A stretch of 64,000 bases of DNA from a virus, in the IMG/VR virus record IMGVR_UViG_3300020193_000005, positions 1-64,000 of that record; one strand, 5' to 3'. Shown one piece after another: positions 34,301 to 41,728 of the stretch. A program made the position numbers and the translations under genes. The notes beneath the pieces are model-generated. The model saw only the letters and a program-made list of their open reading frames with translations. It searched no databases and had not been told where the DNA came from. Position 1 is the stretch's first letter. The number at the start of each line of letters is the position of its first letter.

Positions 34301-37300
34301 CTTCGTTTTCCATAAAGCCGACGCCCCGAAAGGATATTTGTTCCTTAGGGCTTTCGATCCGAATAGGAACGAGGCGAGAGAATTCAGGCTGGACAGAATC
34401 GGCGGAATCGGCAACCTGACGTCTCAACCCAAATCCACGAACGCCGCGCCGTCCGGAACTCCGCAGGGCAATACCCCGACGGGTTCGACGCCGCCGAAAC
34501 AAGTTTTCCCGAAACAAATTTTCACTCGTGCCGGCAAAGTCGGACAAGCGACCGTGTGGGTTGATCAACATCCGGTCAGACCGAGCGCCAGACAATCCGC
34601 GTACGAAAAGACGATCGTGGTCGCCGATGCCCCGGTGGCCGGCTATCTCGACGAAGCCTTGAAAGAAATCGGGGAAGGGAGTTTCTTGGAGGGTTATCAG
34701 GGCGACGCTTCGGTGGTGCTTTCGGTCCTGATGGACGCGCTCGGCGACGAAAAACATCCGTTGCACGACAGAGCCAACAAATACATGCTCGCCATGGAAT
34801 CGAAAAAATTAGGCAAACTCCTCGGTAGGACGGCATACAGAAAATCCGGCCTGCAAGGTCCTCCGCTCAGAAGAAGGGCCAAACCGTGGGGTGGCGACCG
34901 GGGAAATACCAAGTTGGCGGATTTCGAGTCGTGGACCGATCCGCAGCAGATGTACGACTGGGCGCGAACCGGGGACTATGTCCTTTTCGACGTGGAAACG
35001 ACCGGATCCCCGGGACTCGATGCATCCGCCGCCGAGATAGCGAGAAAAACCCCGCAGGGAAGGGTCGTTCAAATTGCCATGACCCCCGTAAAGAACGGAG
35101 TCCCGGGACAAACGAAAATTTGGTGGGTCAAACCATTGGACGACGACGGCAACGCAGTGGAGATGAGCGACTGGACGAAGGAAAACGTGCCCGGTCCCGA
35201 CGGTGCAAGAACGCTAACCGACCAGTTGGCGATGAACGATCCGAGATTCGTGGATCCCGCGGTCGCGTGGAGGGAGGTGTCCGATTGGCTCAAATCGGAA
35301 TTCGGGGATTCTCCGATTCTGGTCGGATACAATTCGGCCAACTTCGACATGCCGATCGCCGAAAGAATGATCGACGACCGAGATCTCAAAATTGGTTGGT
35401 TCGACGTCATGGTCCTCGCGGATCAGGTTCTGTACGCGGAAAGCCAGGCCTTCGACGACCTTAGCAAGATTTCCGTAGATAGAAGGAAATCCGGTCGGGT
35501 CGTACCCGGTTTCGCGGCGGGAACCGTGATTAGCATGGCCGGGTTTTCTAAGCGTCATAAAGCGAACCGAGGTTCCAGACTGATATTCGGACCCGCCAAC
35601 TTTCATCCGGTACTCGACGGCAGCGGGAAGCCCACGTTCAAGCCGGACGGCAAACCGAAGATGCAACCTAAGTTCAGGATAAACCTCGAGAGTCTCAAAG
35701 AGTGGGCCGGGGTGAAAACACGAAGAGCCGCCCACGCCGCCGACGTCGACAACGACGTCACGCACAGGGTGATGCTAGCCCTGACCGAACATCAAACGAA
35801 ACGCGGCAGGGCTCTTCACATGTTCGACAAAGACTTGCGAAATCAATTGGAAAGATACCTACGGGAAGAGTACGAATTCAGGGCGAGTACGCACGAAGCG
35901 AGGAAAAACCAGGGTTCTTTCTTCGGATTCAATTCGCCCAGAGCCGATAGCGGCGGCGCGAGACCGAATGAACCGGCCGACGTCGGGGACGCTACGACCG
36001 GTTACGCCGAATCGTACGGAAATGTCGTCGGCTCTCGGGAGACCGGGAGAAGAGTTGTGGGTAGACCGTCCGTAAGGGTAATCGGCGATTATCCGGGATT
36101 GCCGTTTTACGTCGTCTCCTCGAACGGGGAGGAAACAATCTTGATAGGACCGGAATTCTGGACGGACGGAATAGACCCGGACACGAGAGAACCGTTACTG
36201 CTTAGAAACCAGAAAGCTCTGATCCCGATGATCGGACAAGCCAGAAAATCCGGACGCGGTATTCAATTCGTCTACGGGAGGCGCGACGACGGATCACCGG
36301 TCAACTACGAAATATTCGCCCTCGAACTGGTGCCCGACGACGGCATGACGATGGAGGAGGCGAGAATAGCAACCGAACGAGATCGAAGAATCAGATTTAG
36401 TCTTGCCGGAACCCTAAGAAACGGAATGTCGTTTGAATTTTCTTTCAAGGACATAGGCAATCCCGACGCTCCACCGCCCAGAGCGAGCGAATACGTTCCA
36501 ATGACGGGCGAGGAAGTTTCGGGAGTCACGGACGCGATTCTCATGACTCCGGCCCAATACTCCGATCAGTTGATGAGAAAACGCGTCATTGCGTTGCGTA
36601 ATAGTCGTAGCGGGGGCTCCGGGTCGTCGACGTCGGGGACCGATTCCGGCGCGATGTCCGGTTTGACGAATCGCTACGGCGGTTCGGGGGGATTGGAAGC
36701 GTGGATACCCGACGAGAAATATAAGTCCTTCTCCTCCATGGACGAATCTCAGCTAAGAGCGATAGTCGAACGAACCAGGAGATCCGTGAACGATTTGATT
36801 CTCGCCGACAAGCTGAGAGGAGTCGCCGTCAACGAGGCGCTCGACAGGCTGAGAAACGCCGAGGCGGTTTTGGCACTTTCGCGCGGTCCGGTGATCGACG
36901 ACGCCGGTTTCTCCGTTTCGAGAGGACCCGACGGAACCGTTTCCGTTTCCGGATTCACGAATTTCTCTCCGTTCAAAGCGAGATCGTCCTACGCGTTGCC
37001 GACCGGAAGGAGTCGGCGAAAGGAGATGAACAAAAACGCGCAAATATCCCTGAAATTCGACAGGGAGATCGAGAACTCCCCCAAGGGAATGGCTCTCAGG
37101 ACTTTGGCGAGAAATTTGCGAATGGATCTTGACGAACTTGGATCTCGCCTCGAGTCCCACGATTTCGGCACGTATTCGGACGCCATCTATTCGTCAGAAA
37201 TGAGAAGGAACAAAAAGCTGTTCGATAACGGTTCTCTGACGCCGGAAAACTCTGGATTGTTCCTGCCGAGAGGTGCGAGTCGAATCGAAATGACCGCGAG

Positions 37301-39041
37301 AATGTCGAGCGCCGCTTCCTCCATCGGGTTGGGTTTCGGCGATTCCGGAGCGATGGCCATAGAAGGACCGTACACGAAAGACACCTCGAAATACGCGGGA
37401 ATGACCGACGACGAGCTGATCGACTCGTGGAACAAAACGCTTGCCGACCTGTTCGGCGTGACGGTGGAGGGAATTTCGCCGGAACGGATCGCAGAAACGA
37501 GCAGAGGTCGTTACGGCGACAGAAACTTCAACGCCAGGGCTCATTTGATCAAATCCCACCTGGAGGCGATAGCGAGCGAAATACGAAGAAGATTCTTCGC
37601 CAGCGAGGAAGGGAAAGCCGCGATAGATCAAATCCTCGAGGAAGGAAACGACTCCGGCGCCATGTCGTTGGATCCAGACAATAAACCGTTCTCGGGATCG
37701 TTGTGGCTGGATTCGAGACTACGGGAGATGTACGGAAGTCGCTGGCAAGAGATAGCCGCCGGGATAGGTAGACGATTTGCCAACTTCGGCGACAGGAATT
37801 GGAGCGACCCGACGGACGACGACGCGGTCGATCTTTATCACTACGCGGCCATGCTGCAACACGACGCTGTCGTGAGCGTGATGAAATCGGTCTCTGGCGC
37901 GGAAGATCGCTCCGAACTTGCGCGGAGGCTTACGAACAGCGCGGTGGGCGTAGTTGCTTTTATCTCGTTGCAAATACCGCTGACGACGGAGCAGATAGAG
38001 GATCAGATACAAAGAGGACGAATGATATCCAACATGCGAGAGCTCGCGGCGCTTGATCCGTACTCCAGGGTGGAGGCGATGATCGAAAAACGAAACGCGG
38101 AGATAGTGCAGAGAGTGATGGACGCAAAGAGGAGCACGCTGACCCCCGAGGAGTTTTCCGATTGGTACAAGGGAGTCATCGAAAGACTGGCCAGAAGCGA
38201 GACGACCTTGGCCGAATCTCCGGAGGGGTTATTCGGAGAGCCGGGGGATCAAGAAGCCCTGGATCAATTCATTGATTTCTACGAAAAAGACGCGGGAGTC
38301 TCCGGGAGGACTGGCGGAACCGACGACGGGGATTCCGGGAAAATGAGCAAGTCCTCGCGCCGTTCTTCGCCCAAAGCCGTTTACGATGCCAGGAGGATCT
38401 ACGGAGAGACTCCCGAAGAGATAGCCAAGCGACTCGGAATTGGAAAGGAAAAAGTACTGGAGCTGGAACAGCGATACGTCGACCAGGTCAACGCCAGAAT
38501 ATCCGCCGCGATTGATATCAAGAAAATGAAACTGAACCGCGAGAACTATTGGCCGGTGGAAGGAGTTCAAGAAGGCGCCATAAATCGAGTATACGATGAC
38601 GACACCTCCGTAGCTTTTTACACAATGTTTGACACGCTTCTGGGGCGAAGGAGCCGTGGCGGTCACTGGTGGTCTCCGCTCAACAAAGAAGGCGTGGCAA
38701 TTACCGAAAGAGAACTCAAGGGGTACCTCGCTTATCTTTCCCGGGTCGTCGACGTTTTGGATGATGAATACAAGGATCAGGAAGCCGCGAATTTGTTCAG
38801 GAGGAGCATAAAGATTCTTTCGGAAACTCTCAAAGACGGTTCGTACGGCGACGTCACTGGTGACTCCGGGGCTATGCGCAGGAACTTCGTAGAGCCCAGA
38901 TACGACATAAAACCACATCAGGGGGGGTGGGTCATCATAGACACGAAGAACAGAAACGCCATATCCAGCAGGGTTTTTAGCGACAGGCTCGAAGCGCTCA
39001 GGGGCGCGAAGCGAATGGACAGGGGGGAATCCGTCAATTAG
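27804..39041 (+). CDS. Giant polyprotein 1: prohead protease fused to about 13 modules
   Basis: The ATG at 27804 is preceded by GAAGG; a TTG five codons earlier is less likely. The 3745-residue product starts with an S78 prohead protease (residues 1-190). A Cys/Lys-rich linker with GPCWPGYKQVGTKKG and a DUF6321-like segment (GLTAAGRAHFKRTEGANLK) follow, then the 35-residue LGRG tag (residues 576-610). From residue 777 on, D-S-G-A-M or close variants recur at 777, 892, 1051, 1184 (E), 1339 (N-S-G-A-M), 1486, 1787 (A-S-G-A-M), 2083, 2947, 3180, 3283, 3510 (K) and 3687, dividing it into blocks of 22 to 860 residues. Recognisable blocks: DUF4314-like, sigma-70 region-4-like HTHs, WYL-like, DEDDh exonuclease; the rest are unknown. 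I infer a packaged, processed polyprotein. Confidence 0.9.
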   Translation: MKNTQITEDSSYLYKSLNGQINIDEAKGVVEAFVAGIGNKDSVNDICLPGCFTNSLARRKPRVVWGHDWNSPIGKVLEIYEVGPNDPRLPARMRKAGVGGLYVKVQFNLKAEKGREAFANVSFFDMEQEWSIGYKTLDAVFDPVQNANLLKEVELYEVSPVLHGANQLTGTISIKADGTETQIKDGQGPCWPGYKQVGTKKGKGGKMVPNCVPVDGKSLEDECCPDEKAADKPVLRDPKGGLTAAGRAHFKRTEGANLKPGVKGAADTPEKMRRKGSFLTRFFTNPSGPMKKPNGKPTRLALSAAAWGEPVPQDASDAAKLAAKGRRLLERYEKTKKKKKDDSDSTQNKNHVEAIYSAYNSQSNESFGRASMLTRSLAKHFGGAVRLVKADNDIAIFEMGAGTGTEMLRVAYHYDGDEFMFGTAQKVKPETVFIPIGSEGAPTGGIVTSPSATTPQTPMLAAGVPSASCCDSCAAGKNVCASPKSLATWEEFTEKNDGNHSLFVLERGDDPTEIFDALSAVGEYHGFSVKTLNDGFLIEDYDSLSDEAVEAVGTLGRAMEQKALRRLRGRGSRGNMDPRTAIDADLDRLVLEGIPMINLGRGVPDPTPFGNVPDVGGGRAERLARTLSPRVRRNQQRTMGQLEGAIEPSLMDRATERVARGMDAAETRISDQMGRFVGDLREERDARKARRFEKAKKRAQKRGWLPTEEQLARKRSAEEALFDLDDQEDMLLAMEQTRRSRMGLPAMSREESARMLDRNIPDRHEKRKKLYDELYGDSGAMRSEMPAVPYPQRQPEKVPERVPEKVPEKVPEKVPEKVPEKVPEKVPEKVPEKVPVKPTRVPEKVPTKPQRVPEKVPTKPQRVPAKPQRVPEKVPVKPARVPRKVPARTSADSGAMSKEPEKGDQIRFYGSSDPYTKLQPGTMGRVTRVAPDGTISVEWEDGSSLKMIPGEDVFQIMPPAKTYADLNQLIESPWRFDENISLHLDPKTGVIYEADAYGQLVERLGDGAKLTQLNEFNIDDTDSVGYDDAGNLVNRGPDGDEIIFTAEQLGDSGAMTRPLPGMSEEEYEAWLAEHRAKSKWKGRRGTGIFVDPDTGKPASPKDKEVLDKVMEQMLAAIESDDPDSIHSMEDLTNATRNPDGSWSFDSPEAVIEIIEGEAAGDTPEEILDRIRRANGEVDDEAEGDSGEMTVNRGVPDDVRRVVQGTDRSNLVGGRAEPMRRANEALVSAANRTIRPESSGDTTDPASRAASDIIKTFDQFKLSQAEVDDHIERIKASMGRMVGEVGNSESREKIIDTFNRVLGKLTPEQIAFERSRIRERIKNAGFDEMRRMFGLDDESNSGAMAKRAAKTPEKLERFEREDLGRRIWLERTYDGKTLDDVARKHRMSREAARQLEIMHARKLNGMDPSSDNRVGRSTIERVVSRSAIGLSDQEADLLRRRFDGELLEESARRMRMDKNAVRRMEQLALRKMRDFIVAAEKFENEADSGAMRRGSGGTAADADRPKGRRFPGRRARKTPGFTIPEMVESLSDSYGSDMSRSDIIAAAVLMRIRRSMTDKIDYLLAKGARSRRFSALADEITKADAVYKDGSTTGSAFVKTVFGSSAELKKLIQRRANRIDEVKDVDGIVNARTAVTLEEVGGDVREAAQKLGIDPKVVERRAIAHSIIAQAIATPETLKIASQIDSQFAYGILSPKQKTLIKLWLAGFSPEEIAETLNMTRADAWRDLGRAVRRMSMGNPEWVSEKNRRTIASVDLASDEAGVFSELTLSDGSKHRNYLSKSPIGSGASGAMARAEVVSVATDAGEESYVMVPARGDRNPSSFSLFPLRTRNEDLIYEAVAAEASGMLNSGLFARIVTDESGDQKLFAGSLGKNSIKTLSEIGTVNERTPFVTSLASDERYGKALLAKYDDLRNVLSDTPFSENLGVDDRRLSRLSEISEKIRNSAAVTPEEIVVMDSILSEIDDSRRSAIRRLPHDFDEETTDSFVNAADDRRFSYAENDGGKTVPYAKRMLGLGSPNAREFYLRVGKDGKLYKWNHPNNLENDIGSWADSAVGEEFIPSRDDVRAIAYDSTGVTRSLVGDGDSGAMSLPGEGTEYREDDNEVVIISDGISEASIGGAAYLAIGQNKPLSFAYYKKGSGWEKRSVVPRDLVRGVYKAVKRDDGSTVFVFHKADAPKGYLFLRAFDPNRNEAREFRLDRIGGIGNLTSQPKSTNAAPSGTPQGNTPTGSTPPKQVFPKQIFTRAGKVGQATVWVDQHPVRPSARQSAYEKTIVVADAPVAGYLDEALKEIGEGSFLEGYQGDASVVLSVLMDALGDEKHPLHDRANKYMLAMESKKLGKLLGRTAYRKSGLQGPPLRRRAKPWGGDRGNTKLADFESWTDPQQMYDWARTGDYVLFDVETTGSPGLDASAAEIARKTPQGRVVQIAMTPVKNGVPGQTKIWWVKPLDDDGNAVEMSDWTKENVPGPDGARTLTDQLAMNDPRFVDPAVAWREVSDWLKSEFGDSPILVGYNSANFDMPIAERMIDDRDLKIGWFDVMVLADQVLYAESQAFDDLSKISVDRRKSGRVVPGFAAGTVISMAGFSKRHKANRGSRLIFGPANFHPVLDGSGKPTFKPDGKPKMQPKFRINLESLKEWAGVKTRRAAHAADVDNDVTHRVMLALTEHQTKRGRALHMFDKDLRNQLERYLREEYEFRASTHEARKNQGSFFGFNSPRADSGGARPNEPADVGDATTGYAESYGNVVGSRETGRRVVGRPSVRVIGDYPGLPFYVVSSNGEETILIGPEFWTDGIDPDTREPLLLRNQKALIPMIGQARKSGRGIQFVYGRRDDGSPVNYEIFALELVPDDGMTMEEARIATERDRRIRFSLAGTLRNGMSFEFSFKDIGNPDAPPPRASEYVPMTGEEVSGVTDAILMTPAQYSDQLMRKRVIALRNSRSGGSGSSTSGTDSGAMSGLTNRYGGSGGLEAWIPDEKYKSFSSMDESQLRAIVERTRRSVNDLILADKLRGVAVNEALDRLRNAEAVLALSRGPVIDDAGFSVSRGPDGTVSVSGFTNFSPFKARSSYALPTGRSRRKEMNKNAQISLKFDREIENSPKGMALRTLARNLRMDLDELGSRLESHDFGTYSDAIYSSEMRRNKKLFDNGSLTPENSGLFLPRGASRIEMTARMSSAASSIGLGFGDSGAMAIEGPYTKDTSKYAGMTDDELIDSWNKTLADLFGVTVEGISPERIAETSRGRYGDRNFNARAHLIKSHLEAIASEIRRRFFASEEGKAAIDQILEEGNDSGAMSLDPDNKPFSGSLWLDSRLREMYGSRWQEIAAGIGRRFANFGDRNWSDPTDDDAVDLYHYAAMLQHDAVVSVMKSVSGAEDRSELARRLTNSAVGVVAFISLQIPLTTEQIEDQIQRGRMISNMRELAALDPYSRVEAMIEKRNAEIVQRVMDAKRSTLTPEEFSDWYKGVIERLARSETTLAESPEGLFGEPGDQEALDQFIDFYEKDAGVSGRTGGTDDGDSGKMSKSSRRSSPKAVYDARRIYGETPEEIAKRLGIGKEKVLELEQRYVDQVNARISAAIDIKKMKLNRENYWPVEGVQEGAINRVYDDDTSVAFYTMFDTLLGRRSRGGHWWSPLNKEGVAITERELKGYLAYLSRVVDVLDDEYKDQEAANLFRRSIKILSETLKDGSYGDVTGDSGAMRRNFVEPRYDIKPHQGGWVIIDTKNRNAISSRVFSDRLEALRGAKRMDRGESVN
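29529..29633 (+). repeat. LGRG tag, copy 1 (in polyprotein 1)
   Basis: Thirty-five residues beginning MDPRTAIDADLDRLVLEGI and ending NLGRGVPDPTPFG. The same segment recurs in polyproteins 2, 4 and 5 with three to seven differences. Here it follows the protease and linker region and precedes an Arg-rich helical stretch. Confidence 0.9.
30186..30470 (+). repeat. VPEK repeat linker, 12-base tandem units
   Basis: Just after the first D-S-G-A-M site, the coding sequence runs through about nine units of GAGAAAGTTCCC (EKVP), then longer variants with KPQRVPEKVPT. The peptide is an extended Pro/Lys/Glu rod ending right before the second D-S-G-A-M. It would make a stiff spacer between cut sites. Copy number could vary by slippage. 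Confidence 0.9.
31833..33161 (+). other. Modules: three sigma-70 region-4-like HTH units
   Basis: Between the N-S-G-A-M at 31818 and the D-S-G-A-M at 32259 lie two units: RIWLERTYDGKTLDDVARKHRMSREAARQLEIMHARKL and LSDQEADLLRRRFDGELLEESARRMRMDKNAVRRMEQLALRKM. After 32259 a third appears: LSPKQKTLIKLWLAGFSPEEIAETLNMTRADAWRDLGRAVRRM. The L-(S/T)-x-x-(E/Q)-x-x-(L/I) helix, turn and A-x-x-x-x-x-(R/K)-x-(L/M) recognition helix follow sigma region 4.2. No region 2 is visible, so they may bind promoters or RNA polymerase without being full sigma factors. Confidence 0.7.
34065..34440 (+). other. Module: WYL-like ligand-binding domain
   Basis: After the D-S-G-A-M at 34050: ISEASIGGAAYLAIGQNKPLSFAYYKKGSGWEKRSVVPRDLVRGVYKAV...YLFLRAFDPNRNEAREFRLDRIGGI. 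The hydrophobic-x-F-x-Y strand, R-x-V-x-P turn, and R-x-F-R-L-D-R-I ending match the WYL pattern, although the W-Y-L triad itself is not exact. WYL domains sense ligands and often sit in transcription regulators. Confidence 0.6.
34900..35880 (+). other. Module: DEDDh 3'-5' exonuclease 1
   Basis: Exo I is VLFDVETTGSPG with Asp2396 and Glu2398 of polyprotein 1; Exo II is VGYNSANFDMPIAERM with Asp2515; Exo III is HAADVDND with His2644 and Asp2649 (H-x4-D). Between them is a hinge of about 100 residues. The full DnaQ/epsilon catalytic set is present, so the module should be an active exonuclease. It shares an uncut block with the WYL-like domain. Confidence 0.85.
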
Positions 39042-39089
39042 GTCTTACCGAACGAACCGCTATTTTTTGATAAGTTTCCTACAAATGAG

Positions 39090-39103
39090 CTAAGACGTCT
39101 TAG
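39090..39103 (+). promoter_or_regulatory. Perfect 14-base palindrome CTAAGACGTCTTAG upstream of the 39117 gene
   Basis: This exact dyad lies in the 75-base gap 39042-39116, three bases ahead of the AGGAG ribosome site, and after an AT-rich TTTTTTGATAAG. Its place suggests an operator for a regulator of the following genes, or an RNA hairpin that masks the ribosome site. A -10 box is not evident. Confidence 0.4.
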
Positions 39104-39116
39104 AATAGGAGTTGCG

Positions 39117-39488
39117 ATGAAGCAAATTTTCTCATACGAAACCAAGTCGGCCAGCGGGCGCCTCTTCCTCGATATGCAGGAAAGCGGGGAGCTTTTCGGG
39201 GAGGATCCAGAAGAGGAGGATTCCTACGAATACGACGAACCCGAGGACGAGGACGAGGATTACGCGTCGGGTATCACCTTGCCCGCCAAGGTGGAGGATA
39301 TGTTTCGCGTAAAGTCGGCCATCGATCCGGTGTTGGAAAAGTACGGATTTGAGAGTTTCGCCGACGTCACCGGGATACACATTCCGAGAGCCAAAATGAT
39401 GGGACCGATACTGGTTGGGGAAATCAACGCCGCCCTGGATCGGGTTTACGCAAACCAGCCCAAAACCCCGAACGACGATTCCGTCTAG
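39117..39488 (+). CDS. Acidic small protein between polyprotein 1 and the repeat protein
   Basis: A 123-residue protein with AGGAG five bases before ATG 39117. Residues about 25-50 are almost purely acidic (GEDPEEEDSYEYDEPEDEDEDY). The C-terminal half looks folded: PAKVEDMFRVKSAIDPVLEKYGFESFADVTGIHIPRAKMMGPILVGEINAALDRVY. No family recognised. An acidic helper beside packaged basic proteins could be a scaffold or chaperone, but this is speculation. Confidence 0.7.
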   Translation: MKQIFSYETKSASGRLFLDMQESGELFGEDPEEEDSYEYDEPEDEDEDYASGITLPAKVEDMFRVKSAIDPVLEKYGFESFADVTGIHIPRAKMMGPILVGEINAALDRVYANQPKTPNDDSV

Positions 39489-39505
39489 TCAAAGGTTGTA
39501 AGAAC

Positions 39506-39691
39506 GTGGCCCGCAACCAGAGGTATTCCCGTAAAAAGCCAGTTATGAGTTATCCTAATTCTGCACAACAAAACGGTTTGAGAACGAAATATCAATGCAT
39601 GACGACTGGCGAAAAACGTCCGTCGCCGTGCGGCAGTTGCGTTAAACCAAAAAACTGTCTCTCGACCGCAATGCAATACAAGGAGCGTTAA
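39506..39691 (+). CDS. Small Cys-motif protein
   Basis: A 61-residue basic protein beginning at GTG 39506 (an ATG 13 codons in is an alternative) and ending one base before the next ATG. It has CMTTGEKRPSPCGSCVKPKNC, four cysteines in a pattern that could bind zinc. The neighbour downstream also has CxxC pairs, so they may share a structural role. Too short for a firm call. Confidence 0.55.
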   Translation: MARNQRYSRKKPVMSYPNSAQQNGLRTKYQCMTTGEKRPSPCGSCVKPKNCLSTAMQYKER

Positions 39692-39692
39692 A

Positions 39693-41717
39693 ATGGCGTC
39701 AGACAAACAGGCAACTTTGAAAATCGACGCCGACGGCAACGTCATGAGTTGCGCCAATGGTGCGATGACATCCGAATGCGGATACAAGGCTGGTTCTCTG
39801 GTTTGCGGTAAGTGCGGAGCGATGGCGGTGGAAGTCAAATACGGGATGATGCCGCAGGCCCAGGGATTCGAATGCAAGGCGAGCGGGAAGACGGTCATGG
39901 AGGCGTGCGAAGCTTGCCCGGGCGGTTGCGCCCCGATGGGGATGAAGCAAGAAGAAATGCCCGAAGAAGTTCTCGCCATGTTCAAAAAGAAAAAGCGGAA
40001 GAAAAAGATGGGTGCCGATGCCGAGGAAAAAGCCGCAGTACGGGCTTACGGCGACGTTTACGAAGACGACGAGGAAGAGGAAGAGGAAGAGGAAGAGGAA
40101 GAGATTGAGGACGGCGAAGAGGTCGAATACGAAGACGAGCCAACCCTTGCCGGTATGAGAGCTCCCGCTCCAGAGATGCAAGCCGAAGAGAGCGAGACTC
40201 CCGAGATGCAGGAGGAGGAGGGCGAGGACGAGGATCTCGTCGAGTCTCTCGCAATGGCCAGACCCCCCATGAGGAAGCGCAGAGCACCGATGATGCCTGC
40301 CCGCAGACCGATGAATGAGGAAGACTCGGAAATGATGCCTGCCCGCAGACCGATGAATGAGGAAGACTCGGAAATGATGCCTGCCCGCAGACCGATGGAT
40401 GAGGAAGACTCGGAAATGATGCCGGTCCGCAGACCGATGGATGAGGAAGACTCGGAAATGATGCCGGTCCGCAGACCGATGAATGAGGAAGACTCGGAAA
40501 TGATGCCAGCCGCCCGATCCATGCGGATGCCGGAAGAGGATGAAGAAGAAATGCCCGACAGATCCATGATGAGAAATCGTCGTCTTGCGACCATGGGATT
40601 CAAGGACGGCGAATTCGGAAATACCCCGTTCGTATGCTCAATCGAGCGCAAGGTTTATCCGGGAAACGCAAAAGTATGCGAGAACTGCCCGGGTGGATGC
40701 GTATCGGAGGGCGACATGCCGGCCCTTCTCGAGATCGAAGGAATCGCGGAGGACACTTTCGGGGGCAAGGTCCTGGATTCGGGATACTCCGACAGCGCGG
40801 ACGTCTTCGTGGTCGACATAGAACGCAAGGACGGCAAGCCGGTCGAGGCGTTTTTTGACGGCACCACAGGGGAATGTATGGGATGGCATCTTCTCAACGA
40901 AGAGGTCATGCAAGTCAAGTCCGCTTTTGAGGCTCCGCAAATGGTCAGTTTCTCGGACGCGGCGGAGATAGCCACCAAGAGCATCGCGGGGGACGTCGTC
41001 TCGATAGAAGCCGACCTGTTCGAGGGTTACGACGCCTATGCCGTGGAAATAGAGGGAGTGGACGGCAAGTCCTACGACGTGTTCGTGTCGCTTGACGGAG
41101 AAATACTCGGCTACGACACCTACACCCAGGAAGAGGCATCGGCGATCGAGTCGGAGGCGGCCGAACTCGCCCTCAAGAGGGCTCACGACGAGGTCGAGCG
41201 TAAGGAGATGGCGAGTAACGGAGAGGCCATGGACGACGGGGAAATGCCGATCAAAAACTCGGCGGATCTCAGGAACGCGATCATGTCCTGGCCGCGTTCG
41301 GCCAATAGGGACGCCGCCAAGCTTCATATCATGAGACGAGCGGCGGCGCTCGGTCTCGAGTCTTCGTTGCCGGCGGATTGGGTCGCTCAGGAGCTCGAGC
41401 AAGAGAAGTCCGACGCCAACTTCATGTCCTCTCTTCTTGAGTTCGAGATGATCGAAGCCGAATCCTCGGGAGACGATCCGGAGAGAATGGCCGAGATCTA
41501 TTTCAAGAAGATGTTCAGCGAGGAACGCAGGGGCGAACTCGCTAAGCGAGGAATGGCTCTCCCCGACGGTTCATATCCGATCGAGTCGGAAGAGGATCTA
41601 AAGAACGCGATTCAGGCGTACGGAAGAGCCAAGGACAAGGACAAAGCCAAGGCACATATTATGAAGAGGGCCAAGGCACTCGGCAAGGACGATCTAATTC
41701 CGGACAACTGGCGTTAG
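39693..41717 (+). CDS. Repeat-rich acidic protein with PepSY-like and DUF6582-like segments
   Basis: A 674-residue protein with AAGGAG ahead of ATG 39693. Order: Cys-rich start with LVCGKCGAM and EACEACPGGC (residues 1-80), Lys-rich KKKKRKKK, a polyglutamate tract of eleven, five 14-residue repeats MMPARRPMNEEDSE (about 200-269), another Cys pair VCENCPGGC, two related PepSY-like strands-and-helix units (EGIAEDTFGGKVLDSGYSDSADVFVVDIE; SIAGDVVSIEADLFEGYDAYAVEIE), and two C-terminal units DLRNAIMSWPRSANRDAAKLHIMRRAAALG and DLKNAIQAYGRAKDKDKAKAHIMKRAKALG of the phage DUF6582 type. Such domains occur in head proteins of other phages. Likely a virion or scaffold-like protein. Confidence 0.75.
   Translation: MASDKQATLKIDADGNVMSCANGAMTSECGYKAGSLVCGKCGAMAVEVKYGMMPQAQGFECKASGKTVMEACEACPGGCAPMGMKQEEMPEEVLAMFKKKKRKKKMGADAEEKAAVRAYGDVYEDDEEEEEEEEEEEIEDGEEVEYEDEPTLAGMRAPAPEMQAEESETPEMQEEEGEDEDLVESLAMARPPMRKRRAPMMPARRPMNEEDSEMMPARRPMNEEDSEMMPARRPMDEEDSEMMPVRRPMDEEDSEMMPVRRPMNEEDSEMMPAARSMRMPEEDEEEMPDRSMMRNRRLATMGFKDGEFGNTPFVCSIERKVYPGNAKVCENCPGGCVSEGDMPALLEIEGIAEDTFGGKVLDSGYSDSADVFVVDIERKDGKPVEAFFDGTTGECMGWHLLNEEVMQVKSAFEAPQMVSFSDAAEIATKSIAGDVVSIEADLFEGYDAYAVEIEGVDGKSYDVFVSLDGEILGYDTYTQEEASAIESEAAELALKRAHDEVERKEMASNGEAMDDGEMPIKNSADLRNAIMSWPRSANRDAAKLHIMRRAAALGLESSLPADWVAQELEQEKSDANFMSSLLEFEMIEAESSGDDPERMAEIYFKKMFSEERRGELAKRGMALPDGSYPIESEEDLKNAIQAYGRAKDKDKAKAHIMKRAKALGKDDLIPDNWR
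40290..40499 (+). repeat. Five 42-base tandem repeats inside the acidic repeat protein
   Basis: Five units, each coding 14 residues of the form MMPxRRPMxEEDSE, with substitutions N/D and A/V only; a degenerate sixth (MMPAARSM) follows. Near identity at DNA level points to recent duplication. There are no spacers, so it is not a CRISPR array. Confidence 0.95.
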
Positions 41718-41728
41718 GAGTAGCCGCC

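Noticed and set aside
27804-39041. D-S-G-A-M Met codons as internal translation starts (GGAGCG-ATG look)
   Set aside because: The purine stretch is too close to the ATG for a ribosome site, and the free synonymous variation shows selection on the peptide rather than on the RNA.
39740-39830. C-A-N-G-A-M and K-C-G-A-M in the 674-residue protein as further cut motifs
   Set aside because: They lack the D/N/E-S/T before Gly and occur in a Cys-rich context within one domain.
40290-40499. CRISPR-like array
   Set aside because: The repeats are directly adjacent with no spacers and are in frame within a protein.
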